A stretch of 64,000 bases of DNA from Haloarcula halophila (GTDB taxonomy: Archaea > Halobacteriota > Halobacteria > Halobacteriales > Haloarculaceae): positions 2,728,001 through 2,792,000 of the forward strand of contig NZ_CP119559.1 of NCBI RefSeq assembly GCF_029278565.1. Direction: 5' to 3'. The notes below the pieces were generated by a model, which had not been told where the DNA came from, did not search any database, and was given only the letters and a program-made list of their open reading frames with translations. Numbering within the stretch: the first letter of the stretch is position 1; each line of letters begins with the position of its first letter. Both the position numbers and the translations under genes were made by a program. This document shows, one piece after another, positions 49,801 through 58,331 of the stretch.

Positions 49801-50148
49801 CCCCATCACGTCCACGTCGTACTCGTCGAGGATGCCCTCCTCGGCGAGTTCGGCCGTGACGTTGAGACCGGTCTGGCCACCCAGGCCGGCGATGACTCCG
49901 TCGGGATTCTCCTTCCGGATGATCTCGCTGATGGCCTCGGTGTTGATCGGTTCGAGGTACACCTTGTCGGCCATCTCCGGATCGGTCATGATGGTCGCCG
50001 GGTTCGAGTTCACCAGGACGACCCGCGCACCTTCCTCCTGGAGGGCGCGACACGCCTGTGCGCCGGAGTAGTCGAACTCGGCGGCCTGTCCGATCTTGAT
50101 CGGGCCACTCCCGATGAGAAGTATCGTGCGGTCTTCCTCGGCTGTCAT
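46858..50148 (-). CDS. carB: Carbamoyl-phosphate synthase large subunit
   Basis: 1096 residues, two homologous ATP-grasp halves (LIGSGPIKIGQAAEFDY and VVGGGPIRIGQGVEFDY), with the carboxyphosphate site in the first and the carbamate site in the second, and a C-terminal MGS-like allosteric domain. It makes carbamoyl phosphate from bicarbonate, ATP and ammonia. Acidic linker residues (about 526-573) between the halves make it slightly longer than the E. coli enzyme (1073). ATG 50148 is 28 nt after a CTTATTA box (50173-50179), so it is leaderless. Unlike in many bacteria, carA and carB are not adjacent. Confidence 0.96.
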   Translation of the reverse strand: MTAEEDRTILLIGSGPIKIGQAAEFDYSGAQACRALQEEGARVVLVNSNPATIMTDPEMADKVYLEPINTEAISEIIRKENPDGVIAGLGGQTGLNVTAELAEEGILDEYDVDVMGTPLDTIYATEDRDLFKQRMESIGEPVPASTTIALDDDESVTDFDEEALRQRVEDAVDEVGGLPVIARTTYTLGGSGSGVVHEFEELVERVRKGLRLSRNGEVLITESIEGWVELEYEVMRDADDSCIIICNMENIDPMGIHTGESTVVTPSQVIPDEGHQEMRDSALKVIRELGIQGGCNIQHAWRDDGTPGGEYRVVEVNPRVSRSSALASKATGYPIARVTAKVALGKRLHEIENEITGETTAAFEPAIDYVVTKVPRWPIDKFTDVDFELSTAMKSTGEAMSIGRTFPESLLKALRSSEYTPAVDFGELADEELETEYLVRASPDRPYAMFEAFSRGYTVEEVVDLTDIHEWYVERFEQVADAAEAAMAGDYETAAQAGFTDQEITALAGGEFEDTHSSWLPAALGDDGGDGTEVEAATDGGEAATPPREDGGTVDGVTVDSVETDTTDRDYKLVDTCAGEFEATTPYYYSTRDPVSGIDRNELQIDPDIESVVVVGGGPIRIGQGVEFDYCSVHAVRALEELGIDAHVVNNNPETVSTDYDTSDGLFFEPITAEEVADVVEATNADGVMVQFGGQTSVDIGHPLEQELDRRGLDCEIMGTSVEAMDLAEDRDRFNQLMDDLGISQAEGGTATSETEALELAEEIGYPVLVRPSYVLGGRAMDVVYNDDDLKTYIEEAVRVSPDKPILVDDFLADAVELDVDAVADEDDVIIGGVMEHVETAGVHSGDSACMIPPRSQEIKDVMPRIREVTEDIADALDTVGLLNVQLAVRDGEVYVLEANPRSSRTVPFISKTTGVPIAKLAAKVMAGGSLADLDVQEQIPEQVSVKEVVLPFDRLPGSDPRLGPEMKSTGEVMGTAGSFGKAYQKAQMCVDKPIPLEGTAIVDLPVLGYEEHFDVKSLDDFEDTEAVVEAIQNGEIDLVASRDRDVLEACVEETVTYFSTRESAEAALEAVNSNDQPLAVQAVDERPKTQREWGR

Positions 50149-50172
50149 TACCCGACCGGAGTCTACACATCG

Positions 50173-50226
50173 TAATAAGCCCGGCGAAAGGGTACGAAGC
50201 TCGAAGCCGAATTTCGAATATCGTAA
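50173..50226 (-). promoter_or_regulatory. carB promoter with Lrp-like site
   Basis: On the minus strand TTACGATATTCGAA (50226-50213) matches 12 of 14 positions of the lrp-carA site TTACGAAATTCGTAA. A weaker TACGAA-GC-TCGAA (50193-50205) lies closer to the CTTATTA TATA box (50173-50179). Both carA and carB thus show similar sites at -50 to -75. Confidence 0.5.
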
Positions 50227-50271
50227 TGTGCCCCCCTCACACGGGGGGCGTTCACATCCGTGCCCGGTGTC

Positions 50272-50502
50272 TCAGGTCTCGTGGTCGCTGAACTGGTACC
50301 GGTACGGTTGGCCCTGGATGACCTCGACTTCGCCGGTCTGGGCGCGCCGGCCCAGTACTGTCGCGACACGGTGGGCACTCTCGAAGTCCTCGTCGTGTGC
50401 GGCGAGCACGTCGAGGATCTCGCGCGCGGTCAGGGGCTCCTCGGCGTCGGCTTCTTCGAGCACCGACCGGATGCGCTCGAACTCACCGTGACGTATGCGC
50501 AT
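50272..50502 (-). CDS. Small winged-helix-like protein (76 aa)
   Basis: 76 residues: helices RIRSVLEEADAEEPLTAREIL and SAHRVATVLGRRAQTGEVEV suggest a helix-turn-helix with a short wing. No ligand-binding region is present. ATG 50502 gives a typical MRIRHGEF start; the gene is monocistronic. It may be a DNA-binding accessory protein, but there is no direct evidence. Confidence 0.65.
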   Translation of the reverse strand: MRIRHGEFERIRSVLEEADAEEPLTAREILDVLAAHDEDFESAHRVATVLGRRAQTGEVEVIQGQPYRYQFSDHET

Positions 50503-50597
50503 ACCATCCCTTCGGCCTCGTTCCCCATATAACGCCGTCAGACAGCAGTCAGACGGCCGATTTCACGAAACCACACGACGGCACCGGTCCGTGTTTG

Positions 50598-51380
50598 TCA
50601 CCCGTTGTCGGACAGTCCCCGTCTGTCGTCAGTCGTCACGTTGGGCCACCGTTGGGTCACCCAGTCCGGCCGGTCCACTGTTGTCTCGTCGAGCTTGGTG
50701 TACTCGAAGCCGTACCGAACGGTCGTGTTCTGGCCGGCGTTCCGGAAGCGAAACTCCATCGAACGGACGAGTCCACTGGGCTGGACGCGTGCACGGCCCC
50801 GGAAGTCCCGGACGTCGTTCAGTGACGGCGGGTTCGGGTGGCTGGTCCGGACCAGGTAGTACCGGCCCGCCTCGCCCTCGTGGACGGTGACGGTGCTGTT
50901 GCCCACCCCGAGGAAGTTCCGGACGAGACGCTCGGTGATCCCGCTGATTCGCTCGCGGGCGGGCTCGGCGTCACCGGTCGTGTACTCGACGCCAAGCGGT
51001 CGCTCGTGGCGGCTGAACCGCGTCTCGCCGCCGACGAACGACTGGTCGCTGTAGCCGGTTCCGGTCCGGCTTTGATAGTGGTAGCGGCGTTCGCTCTCGA
51101 CGCGCAGCAGGCTCCGTTGCCGTTGGCCGGCCGACGCCCAGTCGATCGACAGTGTGTACGACCGGTTCCGGACCTGGTCGACGTGTGCGGCCGCGAGTAC
51201 CTCCGCGTCGACCAGTCGTTCGGTGGCCAGTCCCGGGGCCAGCGGGCGGCCGTTCTCGCCGGGTGTCTGCTCGGGGACCGGTGCGGGCGTCACCGTCGGT
51301 GGCTGGGCGGGCTGGCCGCTCAGTGTGGTACATCCGGCGGTCACCACCACGATCAAAACCACGGCGACGCGCCAGGCCAT
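50598..51380 (-). CDS. Secreted lipoprotein (DUF7537-like)
   Basis: 260 residues: an N-terminal hydrophobic stretch with lipobox VTAGC at about residue 17, a Pro/Thr-rich linker, and a beta-rich domain (YHYQSRTGTGYSDQS; RYYLVRTSHPNPPS) with no catalytic motif. The family resembles DUF7537 as I recall it, from haloarchaeal genomes only. It should be lipid-anchored at the outer face of the membrane. Upstream is the DUF5815-like gene, on the same strand. Confidence 0.7.
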   Translation of the reverse strand: MAWRVAVVLIVVVTAGCTTLSGQPAQPPTVTPAPVPEQTPGENGRPLAPGLATERLVDAEVLAAAHVDQVRNRSYTLSIDWASAGQRQRSLLRVESERRYHYQSRTGTGYSDQSFVGGETRFSRHERPLGVEYTTGDAEPARERISGITERLVRNFLGVGNSTVTVHEGEAGRYYLVRTSHPNPPSLNDVRDFRGRARVQPSGLVRSMEFRFRNAGQNTTVRYGFEYTKLDETTVDRPDWVTQRWPNVTTDDRRGLSDNG

Positions 51381-51416
51381 ACCGACGTTACGGCTCGACG
51401 GAGGAAACAGTACGGG

Positions 51417-51950
51417 TCAGACGGCGCTGTCGTGGCGGTCCTCGAAGTCCCGCTCGGCGCGGTACTCGTCGACGAACGTCGCCACGTCGAACTCCAGCAT
51501 CTGTGCTTCGAACTCGTCCATGACCGCGTCGTCCTCGGCGTGGCTGACGGCGTGTTCCATCAGTTCGACGAGCAACTCGACGACGACCTCGTGGAGCCGC
51601 CGGGAGTCGAACTCCGTCACCCAGGCCATCGAGTAGCCCACGGCACCGTCCTCGCTCGTGTCGGCGACGGCGACGGAGTCGGGGAACTCCTCCATGACGA
51701 CGCCGAGGAGGTGGACGGTCGTGAACTCGTCGTGGTCGTCGCTCGGTTCCACCGTCGCCTGCAGGACCTCGACGAGAAACTCCGGGACGAACCGGGCCAG
51801 GGGGTGGGGGTCCAGCACGACTGCGTGCGTCCCGCCACAGTTACAGTCGAACTCCCGCATCCCCAGGTGGAGGTCGTGGGTGTCGACGTGTTCGCCACAG
51901 GGGAGTTCGAGCGCGGAGTCGCGGCTGCCGGGCACGCGCGGTTCTACCAT
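51417..51950 (-). CDS. Haloarchaeal conserved protein (DUF5815-like)
   Basis: 177 residues, cytoplasmic and acidic. The N-terminus has PCGEHVDTHDLHLG and FDCNCGGTHAVV, with three Cys and several His that could bind metal. The rest is mainly helical. The N-terminus matches my memory of DUF5815. No function is known. ATG 51950 is followed by the usual short N-terminus. Confidence 0.7.
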   Translation of the reverse strand: MVEPRVPGSRDSALELPCGEHVDTHDLHLGMREFDCNCGGTHAVVLDPHPLARFVPEFLVEVLQATVEPSDDHDEFTTVHLLGVVMEEFPDSVAVADTSEDGAVGYSMAWVTEFDSRRLHEVVVELLVELMEHAVSHAEDDAVMDEFEAQMLEFDVATFVDEYRAERDFEDRHDSAV

Positions 51951-51998
51951 TACCCCCGATTGGACCGTCTCGGGGTTAAACGCCGCGGTATCTCCCGG

Positions 51999-52766
51999 TC
52001 AGAGCTCCTCGTCCGGTTCCGCGTCAGCCATCGCCTGCTGGTAGGCGCTGGTGACCACGGCGATCCCGAACACCGACGCGATCTGCCCGAGCAGCGTCGT
52101 CACGGCCGAGGAGACCGTCGCCGGGAGCCCCAGCGATACCGCTCCCAGCGGGATGGTGATCACGACCCCTATTACGACGGTGACGATGATGAGGACGACG
52201 ACACCACCGAGGTTGTCTCCGACGAGATCGACGCTGTTCTTGAGCGACTCGATGACGCCGCTGTCGTTGAGCGCGACCTCCTGCATGACGAAGAAAAACA
52301 GCACCGCGAGCGCCAGGCCGGGCAGGATCAGCAACACGAACCCGATCCCCAGCAACACGGTCATCAGGACCGACGCCGCCAGCGCCGTGAGGACGGTCGA
52401 CACGAGGTTCTCCGTCGCCGCCGACGGGAGCGGACTCGGCCCCTCGTAGGCAAACGACCGGATCGCGACGATGCGAAGCGCGACGCCGATCGCCCACAGT
52501 AGCACCGTCAAGACGGCTGCGACAGCGAGCGGAACCTCCAGTCCCAGGGCGCTCGAAGCGCCGCCGAAGGCTCCCTGTTGTTGCATCGCCGAGGGTGGGA
52601 GGTCGAGCGCAGAGGCGATCGACCGGTTGATCGCCAGCGAGAGCGACTGGCTCACGACGCCGTTGAGCAACCCATAGAGCACGAACACGGCGACGAACAA
52701 CACACCGCGTTCGCTCGTCAGATCGTCGATACCGTCGCGGAGGGCTTGACCGACTCGCAGGGACAT
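51999..52766 (-). CDS. Polytopic membrane protein (DUF7847-like, paralogue 1)
   Basis: 255 residues with about six membrane helices. The motif MQEVALNDSGVIESLKNS near residue 170 is shared with the neighbour at 52839 (RQEVALNDANPFEALSNS), and the C-termini (VVTSAYQQAMAD and VMTDAYQQAVDG) also match. The two are tandem paralogues, 72 nt apart. Function unknown; a third relative is at 24960. Confidence 0.72.
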   Translation of the reverse strand: MSLRVGQALRDGIDDLTSERGVLFVAVFVLYGLLNGVVSQSLSLAINRSIASALDLPPSAMQQQGAFGGASSALGLEVPLAVAAVLTVLLWAIGVALRIVAIRSFAYEGPSPLPSAATENLVSTVLTALAASVLMTVLLGIGFVLLILPGLALAVLFFFVMQEVALNDSGVIESLKNSVDLVGDNLGGVVVLIIVTVVIGVVITIPLGAVSLGLPATVSSAVTTLLGQIASVFGIAVVTSAYQQAMADAEPDEEL

Positions 52767-52838
52767 GTTCGATTCCCGAACTGAGAACGTAATAAAACTA
52801 TCCGTCCCGGACTGTGGGACGGCGGTTGTGGTCCCGGG

Positions 52839-53684
52839 CTACAGCGGACTTCCTTCGGTGTCGCTGGGGGCGTCACTGCCCGTCGACGTGGCTCCGCCCG
52901 TCTCGCCGTCGACGGCCTGCTGGTATGCGTCGGTCATCACCGCCAGCGTGTACACCGTTACCCCGGTCGTGAGGACTGTCGAGACGAACGACGGCAGGCC
53001 CGGGAGCGACGGCCCGGAGGCGACCGTCCCGGCTCCGACGCCGACCAGTAGTAGCACGGTGAACAGGATCACTCCCAGGGCGAACACCGCCAGGAAATTC
53101 GATTTCACGTGCCCGTAGCTGTTGCTCAGCGCCTCGAACGGGTTGGCGTCGTTGAGCGCGACCTCCTGGCGAACGAACTCCAGTAGGATCGCCAGCACGA
53201 TCCCGGGGATGAGCAGCAGTACCGCACCGAGCATGACGACGACCGTCGCGACGAGACTCGCGATCAGCGAGTTCAGCGTCGTGAACCCGATGCTGTCGAA
53301 CAGCCCCGAGGGGACACCGCTCTCGTCGCTCGCGAACACCCGGATGCCCAGCACTCTGACGACTTCGGCCAGCAGCGCGGTGAGTACCCATAGCGCCACG
53401 GCAATCGGCAACGAGACCCCGATCGCTTCCGGGAAGAACTGTTCCGGCCCGCCTATCCCGGCACCCATCGGCACCGGAGCGGACGCGGGCGCCTCCGTGA
53501 CCACCTCGGACCACTCGACGCCGGTGCGTGACAGCGCCCGCTCGACGCTTCGAAGGAAGATCGTCTGTGTGATGACGACGTTTGCCACCGCCAGCGCCAC
53601 GAACGCCCCGAGCACTCCGAGGCCGTTCGGCGACGCCAGCTTCTGTGCCCCACCTTTGAGCGAGTCGACGACTCCGATTCCCAT
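52839..53684 (-). CDS. Polytopic membrane protein (DUF7847-like, paralogue 2)
   Basis: 281 residues, about six membrane helices and a Gly/Ser/Asp-rich C-terminal tail. Shares the RQEVALND motif and the AYQQA terminus with the gene at 51999, indicating tandem duplication. No catalytic residues are visible. Probably co-transcribed with paralogue 1, as it lies upstream on the same strand. Confidence 0.72.
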   Translation of the reverse strand: MGIGVVDSLKGGAQKLASPNGLGVLGAFVALAVANVVITQTIFLRSVERALSRTGVEWSEVVTEAPASAPVPMGAGIGGPEQFFPEAIGVSLPIAVALWVLTALLAEVVRVLGIRVFASDESGVPSGLFDSIGFTTLNSLIASLVATVVVMLGAVLLLIPGIVLAILLEFVRQEVALNDANPFEALSNSYGHVKSNFLAVFALGVILFTVLLLVGVGAGTVASGPSLPGLPSFVSTVLTTGVTVYTLAVMTDAYQQAVDGETGGATSTGSDAPSDTEGSPL

Positions 53685-53767
53685 ATTCGCCCCGGGAACA
53701 CGAAATTACAAAACGTCTTTGATACGAACGAAACGCCGCGATCCCGTCCACCACCGGGTCCGAACTG

Positions 53768-54184
53768 TCAGGGCCAGTCGTCGCGTTCGTCGTCCTCGTT
53801 GGCTGTCGCGGCCGGCGTCGAGGGATCGCCCAACTCCCACTCGGCGGCCGTCGCCGCGTCCCCGACGGAGAGGAACTCCCAGCCGGCCCGCTCGGCCAGC
53901 GCGGCGTCCTCGTCGTCGGTCCCGACGTAGACGTGTCGGTCGGTGTCGAACTGTTCTTTGACGTTCGTTAAGCTCTCTTCCCGGCTCCGTGGGCCGGAGA
54001 AGAAGTCCTGGCGGACGCGGTGTTTCCGGGTGAAGTTCGTCACGACGTAGGTGGGTTGATCCGAGACGACGCCCACGTACTCCGACCACTGGCGCGCGTC
54101 GTTGAACACGCTGTCAGGGTAGGCGAGTTGCTTCAGTGCGTCGAGATCGAACGCGAGGGTCATATCGCCGTTGCCGCCGTCCAT
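53768..54184 (-). CDS. Haloarchaeal conserved protein (DUF7124-like)
   Basis: 138 residues, with conserved-looking VTNFTRKHRVRQDFFSGPRSREES and FLSVGDAATAAEWELGD. A Rossmann-like arrangement is possible but not certain. A T-rich box at 54212-54218 lies about 30 nt upstream of ATG 54184; ATG 54163 (MTLAFDL) is an alternative. It is next to the FAD oxidoreductase, same strand. Unknown function. Confidence 0.65.
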   Translation of the reverse strand: MDGGNGDMTLAFDLDALKQLAYPDSVFNDARQWSEYVGVVSDQPTYVVTNFTRKHRVRQDFFSGPRSREESLTNVKEQFDTDRHVYVGTDDEDAALAERAGWEFLSVGDAATAAEWELGDPSTPAATANEDDERDDWP

Positions 54185-54240
54185 GCCTAGATCTGTGCTA
54201 CCGGTCGAAAAAAGGGCGTCGTTCTCCCGCTGCCCGGCCG

Positions 54241-55488
54241 TCACTCGGCCTGGGGTGCCTGCGCTTTGACTTCCTCGACGTCGACCTCTTTCTCCAGTAA
54301 GAGTTCCTTCTTGTCCGCGACCTGGAGCTCTTCGCGCATGATCTGTTTGAACGCCGACTGCTGGGAGAGGTCGCCGATGAGCACGCCACCGACGAGTTGG
54401 CCGTCCTCGAAGGCGACGCGGCGCCACTCGTTTTCGCTGTACTTGCGCTCGGCCTCGTCGTCGCCACGGGTCGGATGGCCGAAAGAGAGGAACGGGAAGT
54501 CGAAGTGGGTGATCGAGTACGAGGAGACCCAGCGGAACGCCTCCTCTTCGGCGTCGGCGACCATGTTGGTGCCGGCGACGGACCCCTGCTCTTTGGCCGA
54601 ACCCCACGAGCCGTTCTGTGCGCGGTCGTTGAGGATCGTGTCGTAGTACTGGGTGAGGTCACCGGCCGCGTAGATGTCCTCGACGCTGGTCTGCATGTAC
54701 TCGTCGACGACGATGCCGTCGTCCTCTTCGAGATCGAGGTCGCCCAGGAACTCGGTGTTGAAGTCCAGCCCGATGGCGACGCCGGCCCAGGTGCCTTCGT
54801 AGCGGTTGCCGTCGGGATCGACTGCGGCCTCGACGCGCCCGTCGTCGTCGACCTCGAAGTGGTCGACGCCGGATTCGAAGACCGGTTCGACGCCGTTCTC
54901 CCGCATCGCGTCGTGGATGATCTCTGCGCCGTCCTCCGAGAGCGCGTAGCGCCACCAGCGGTTGCCACGCATCAGGTATTTGGCGTCGATCTCCTGTGCG
55001 CCACAGACCGCTGCCAGGTCGATGCCCAGCAGACCGGCCCCGACGATGATCCCCTTCTCGCACTCCTCGGCGTGTTGCTTGATGCTGCGCGCGTCCTGGA
55101 ACGTCCAGAAGTGGTCGATCCCGTCGGCGTCGGAGTTCTCGACGGGGAGTTGGGAGGGCGTCCCGCCGGTCGCGACCAGCAGTTTGTCGTACTCGTAGAC
55201 GTCACCCTGGTGGGTGTGGATCTCGTGGGCGTCGGCGTCGACACCCGTAACGTGTGTGTTCAGTTCGAGGTCGATGTCCCGCTCCTCGTACCACTCGGGC
55301 TTGTGGATGGAGATGGGTGCCTCGGGCAGCTTCCCCTTGGCGAACTCTTTGATGAGGATTCGGTTGTACAGGGCTTCCCCCTCGTCGGTGATGACCGTCA
55401 CGTTGGCGTCCGGGTCCGCTTCCCGGATCGTTTCGGCCGCGGATGCGCCCGCGATGCCGTCACCGATAATCACGTGCGACGTGCTCAT
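54241..55488 (-). CDS. NAD(P)/FAD-dependent oxidoreductase (NirB/rubredoxin reductase-like)
   Basis: 415 residues. N-terminal FAD motif IIGDGIAGASAAE, the ATGG segment (VATGGTPSQL), NAD-binding GAGLLGIDLAA, and the C-terminal AAGDLTQ FAD motif. No iron-sulfur or heme domains are present, so it is an isolated reductase rather than the complete nitrite reductase; an electron carrier partner such as rubredoxin or ferredoxin is likely. ATG 55488. The DUF6149 gene diverges from it. Confidence 0.84.
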   Translation of the reverse strand: MSTSHVIIGDGIAGASAAETIREADPDANVTVITDEGEALYNRILIKEFAKGKLPEAPISIHKPEWYEERDIDLELNTHVTGVDADAHEIHTHQGDVYEYDKLLVATGGTPSQLPVENSDADGIDHFWTFQDARSIKQHAEECEKGIIVGAGLLGIDLAAVCGAQEIDAKYLMRGNRWWRYALSEDGAEIIHDAMRENGVEPVFESGVDHFEVDDDGRVEAAVDPDGNRYEGTWAGVAIGLDFNTEFLGDLDLEEDDGIVVDEYMQTSVEDIYAAGDLTQYYDTILNDRAQNGSWGSAKEQGSVAGTNMVADAEEEAFRWVSSYSITHFDFPFLSFGHPTRGDDEAERKYSENEWRRVAFEDGQLVGGVLIGDLSQQSAFKQIMREELQVADKKELLLEKEVDVEEVKAQAPQAE

Positions 55489-55615
55489 AGCAGGGTGTTC
55501 GCTATCGGCCTTAATGTGGATTGCTATCTCCGTGTCAGGTCTGACCCGTCGCTGGGGCTGTCCAAACGGTCAGTAGGCACGCCATTCAAGACGCTCGCGC
55601 CCCGAGAGAGCCACG

Positions 55616-56218
55616 ATGAAGCTCCGTCAGAACGTCAAGCACTTCGCGGCCAAGCAGGCACTGACACTCCCGGTAGTCGGCGAGAAAGTCAACGACCGGC
55701 TCGTCGGCCTGCACACGAACGTCTTCGCGGACAAGGCCGACCCCGAGTACGCCGACGAGCGCCGTGCCCATCTCGACGACTTCTTCGACGCGACGATGGA
55801 CACCTACGTGGCCGCCCTGGAGGCGGGCTACCCCGAAGCGGAGGCCCGGGAGATCACACACGTCCAGGCCAACTTCGACTTCTACAACCACGGCTGGACC
55901 GAGATGATGGAGTTCCCCAGCGACGAACTCGAAATGCACTACGAGCGATACGACGAGTTCTTCGACCGCCACGGGATCACCATCTCCGACCCGCTGGGCG
56001 CGTTCGAACCCGCCGACGGGATCACCGAGGCACCCTCGACGCCGGAGAAACTCGACGACCCGGAACACCCCCACGCCGAGGGCGGGTTCGCCGACGACGT
56101 CTACGTCGAGACCGAGGACGGCGAGGTGATCGTCGGCGGGCAGGACGAACCCGAGGACGTGTCGCCGACGGAAGCGCCGGGCGTCGACGAGGACCCCGAG
56201 AGCGCTGCCGGCGACTGA
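55616..56218 (+). CDS. Haloarchaeal conserved protein (DUF6149-like)
   Basis: 200 residues, soluble, helical N-terminal half (LRQNVKHFAAKQALTLP; DDFFDATMDTYVAALEAG) and a very acidic C-terminal tail with Asp/Glu/Pro. It matches DUF6149 as I recall it. It is convergent with the Tat lipoprotein, with 5 nt between stops. No function known. Confidence 0.68.
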   Translation: MKLRQNVKHFAAKQALTLPVVGEKVNDRLVGLHTNVFADKADPEYADERRAHLDDFFDATMDTYVAALEAGYPEAEAREITHVQANFDFYNHGWTEMMEFPSDELEMHYERYDEFFDRHGITISDPLGAFEPADGITEAPSTPEKLDDPEHPHAEGGFADDVYVETEDGEVIVGGQDEPEDVSPTEAPGVDEDPESAAGD

Positions 56219-56223
56219 CCCGG

Positions 56224-56838
56224 CTACTCTTTGCGGGTGTCCGTCCACCGCTGTCGTAGTTCGAACAGCGCGGTCACCGCGAGCAGGTCGCCGTCCCGAT
56301 GGTAGCCGGTGACGACGAAGGCGTGGCGGCCGTTTCTGGTGTCGACGACCACGTCTCGGTGGGCCGGTCCCGACTCGACCGAGCCGTTCAGTCCGAGCGT
56401 CCAGACGAAACTGTCGCTCGGGCCGACGTCGTTGTGTTCCCGGTGGTGCCCGTCGTCGACGACGGTCCAGCCGTCCGGGTCCTTTCGGGCCAGCGTCCAC
56501 CAGTCCGGCCCCGTCGAGAACGGGACGAGCGAACTGTTACTGAGGACGAACCTGATCCGCTTGCCGACCTCGCTGAGGGTATCGACGGGGAACACGTCCC
56601 TGCTCGCGGTGAGCTGTATCGGCCGGCCACTGGTCTCGACGCTGGAACAGACGAACTGCTCGGCGTCCCGTGGCAGCGCCGGGCAGGGGCTGACGGTCCG
56701 GTCGCGCCGCGGTGGCTCCGTCGTCCTGACCGTCGGGACTGGCGCGGGTGTGACCCGCTCGCGCCCGCCGCTGTCGGTACAGCCAGCGAGGAGCCCGGTC
56801 CCACAGCTCAGCGCTGCGAGAAACTCCCGGCGGCGCAT
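56224..56838 (-). CDS. Tat lipoprotein with beta-rich domain
   Basis: 204 residues from ATG 56838: Tat motif RRREFLAAL and lipobox AGC, then a beta-rich domain with DWWTLARKDPDGW and HREHNDVGPSDS segments, which may be an Ig-like fold related to BsuPI-type proteins. ATG 56838 is fixed by the twin-arginine signal; the longer frame upstream lacks composition. Function unknown. Confidence 0.7.
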   Translation of the reverse strand: MRRREFLAALSCGTGLLAGCTDSGGRERVTPAPVPTVRTTEPPRRDRTVSPCPALPRDAEQFVCSSVETSGRPIQLTASRDVFPVDTLSEVGKRIRFVLSNSSLVPFSTGPDWWTLARKDPDGWTVVDDGHHREHNDVGPSDSFVWTLGLNGSVESGPAHRDVVVDTRNGRHAFVVTGYHRDGDLLAVTALFELRQRWTDTRKE

Positions 56839-56899
56839 ACCGGAACTACGGACGCTGCAATCATGAGTTTCACGCCGTTCTCTGCCGACGCGACGCTGG

Positions 56900-58228
56900 C
56901 TACCGGGTGGCTTCGACAGCGCGCTCCTCGATCCGGTTTGCACACTCGTAGCCGGCGACGATACCGCCGTTCAGCGACCGCTCGGGGTACTGCGCGCGGG
57001 AGGCCATCCCCGCGTAGTAGAGTCCGTCGGCCACCGCCTCGCTCAGGTCGTACGGGATCACCATGTCGAGGTAGCCCCGCTCGTACACCGGCGCTGTCCG
57101 GGGGTTCCGAGCGGTCCGAACCCAGTTGACCGCCTCGCGGTCGAACGCCGGGAACAGGTCCTCGATACCTGCCAGCCACGTCTCCCGGACCGCCTCGTCG
57201 TCCTGTTGCCAGATGTCTTCTTCCGGGGACTGGACGTAGCGGGCGACGTACAGCAGGTGTTCGCCGCCGTAGCGCTCGGCCGAGACGAAGTTCGTGTGCT
57301 CGATGAGCGCGCCGAAGGGTGCCTCGTCGGCGACGTTCAGCCAGTAGGTGTCGAGCAGCGGCTCGTCCATGCTGATGACCGAACAGACCGTCCCCTGGAA
57401 GTCGATGTCACAGCTGTAGCCGGTCAACTCCTCTAGGACGTTCGGCATCGCCGCGACGACGACGCTATCCACGTCGTGGACGGTCTCGCCGTCGTCGTCG
57501 GCGACCGTCAGCGACGAGACGGTCCCGTCGCCGGTGTCGATATCTGTCACGCGCGTGCCCGTTTCGATGTTTTCGGTGCCGACCGCGTCGACGAGCGCGT
57601 CCAAGAGCCGGCCGAACCCCCCGTCGAGGTAGCCCAGGATCTCCCCGCGGAGGATGTCGCGCTCGCCGCGGAACTTGATCCGGCCAAGCAGCCAGGCGGC
57701 GCTGACGTCGGCCTTGCGAGAGCCGAACTTCGCGTCGAGCAACGGTTCGAAGAAGTTGTCGTAGACGCCCTGAGTGGTGTGTTCGACGACGAACTCCTCG
57801 ATGGGAACGTCCTCGAAGTCCTCCAAGCGCTCGTAGGTGTCGAACTTCGGGACCCCACCGCGGACGTCGATATCGAGCGTCAACAGCCCGAGGCGGAACG
57901 TATCGTACAGCGTGAAGTGGGGATAGGCCAGGATCTCCCAGGGGGTGTCCATCGGGTGGACGACGCCGTCGACGTAGTAGCCGTTCTTGCCGACGTGCCA
58001 CTCTACGTCCTCTTCGAGTCCCAGTTCCGCCGCCAGTTCGACGATCGTCTCCTCGGATTTCGAGAGGTGGTGGTAGAACTTCTCGATGGGATCACCGGCA
58101 GTCTCGTACACTGCCGCGAGGCCGCCCAGATCCTCGCTCGCCTCGAAGACGCGGACCTCGTGGCCGCGCTGCCTGAGCCTGTAGGCCGCCGAGAGGCCGG
58201 CGATCCCGCCGCCGACGACGCCGATCAT
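56900..58228 (-). CDS. FAD-dependent amine oxidase-like protein (protoporphyrinogen oxidase/UGM-like)
   Basis: 442 residues. N-terminal FAD motif VGGGIAGLSAAYRLRQRGHEV, then GGLAAVYE, and the C-terminal NGGIVAGYECA segment of the amine oxidase superfamily. The family includes protoporphyrinogen oxidase, phytoene desaturase and UDP-galactopyranose mutase-like proteins; the sequence does not settle which. A TATA-like box near 58252-58262 supports ATG 58228 with a leaderless start. The gene is divergent from thrB. Confidence 0.78.
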   Translation of the reverse strand: MIGVVGGGIAGLSAAYRLRQRGHEVRVFEASEDLGGLAAVYETAGDPIEKFYHHLSKSEETIVELAAELGLEEDVEWHVGKNGYYVDGVVHPMDTPWEILAYPHFTLYDTFRLGLLTLDIDVRGGVPKFDTYERLEDFEDVPIEEFVVEHTTQGVYDNFFEPLLDAKFGSRKADVSAAWLLGRIKFRGERDILRGEILGYLDGGFGRLLDALVDAVGTENIETGTRVTDIDTGDGTVSSLTVADDDGETVHDVDSVVVAAMPNVLEELTGYSCDIDFQGTVCSVISMDEPLLDTYWLNVADEAPFGALIEHTNFVSAERYGGEHLLYVARYVQSPEEDIWQQDDEAVRETWLAGIEDLFPAFDREAVNWVRTARNPRTAPVYERGYLDMVIPYDLSEAVADGLYYAGMASRAQYPERSLNGGIVAGYECANRIEERAVEATR

Positions 58229-58331
58229 ACTCCGCCGTATCAGTCGTCGTGGGATTTAGTTTGTGTTTCGCTGTCGGTCGCCACTACGTGGGTTCGCTAC
58301 CTTTTTCACCACACTGCTGAAATGCGCAGGC

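Noticed and set aside
43000-50148. carA and carB as one operon
   Set aside because: They lie on opposite strands with a kinase and a membrane protein between.
47941-50175. Long frame opposite carB
   Set aside because: Same shadow effect; carB is certain.
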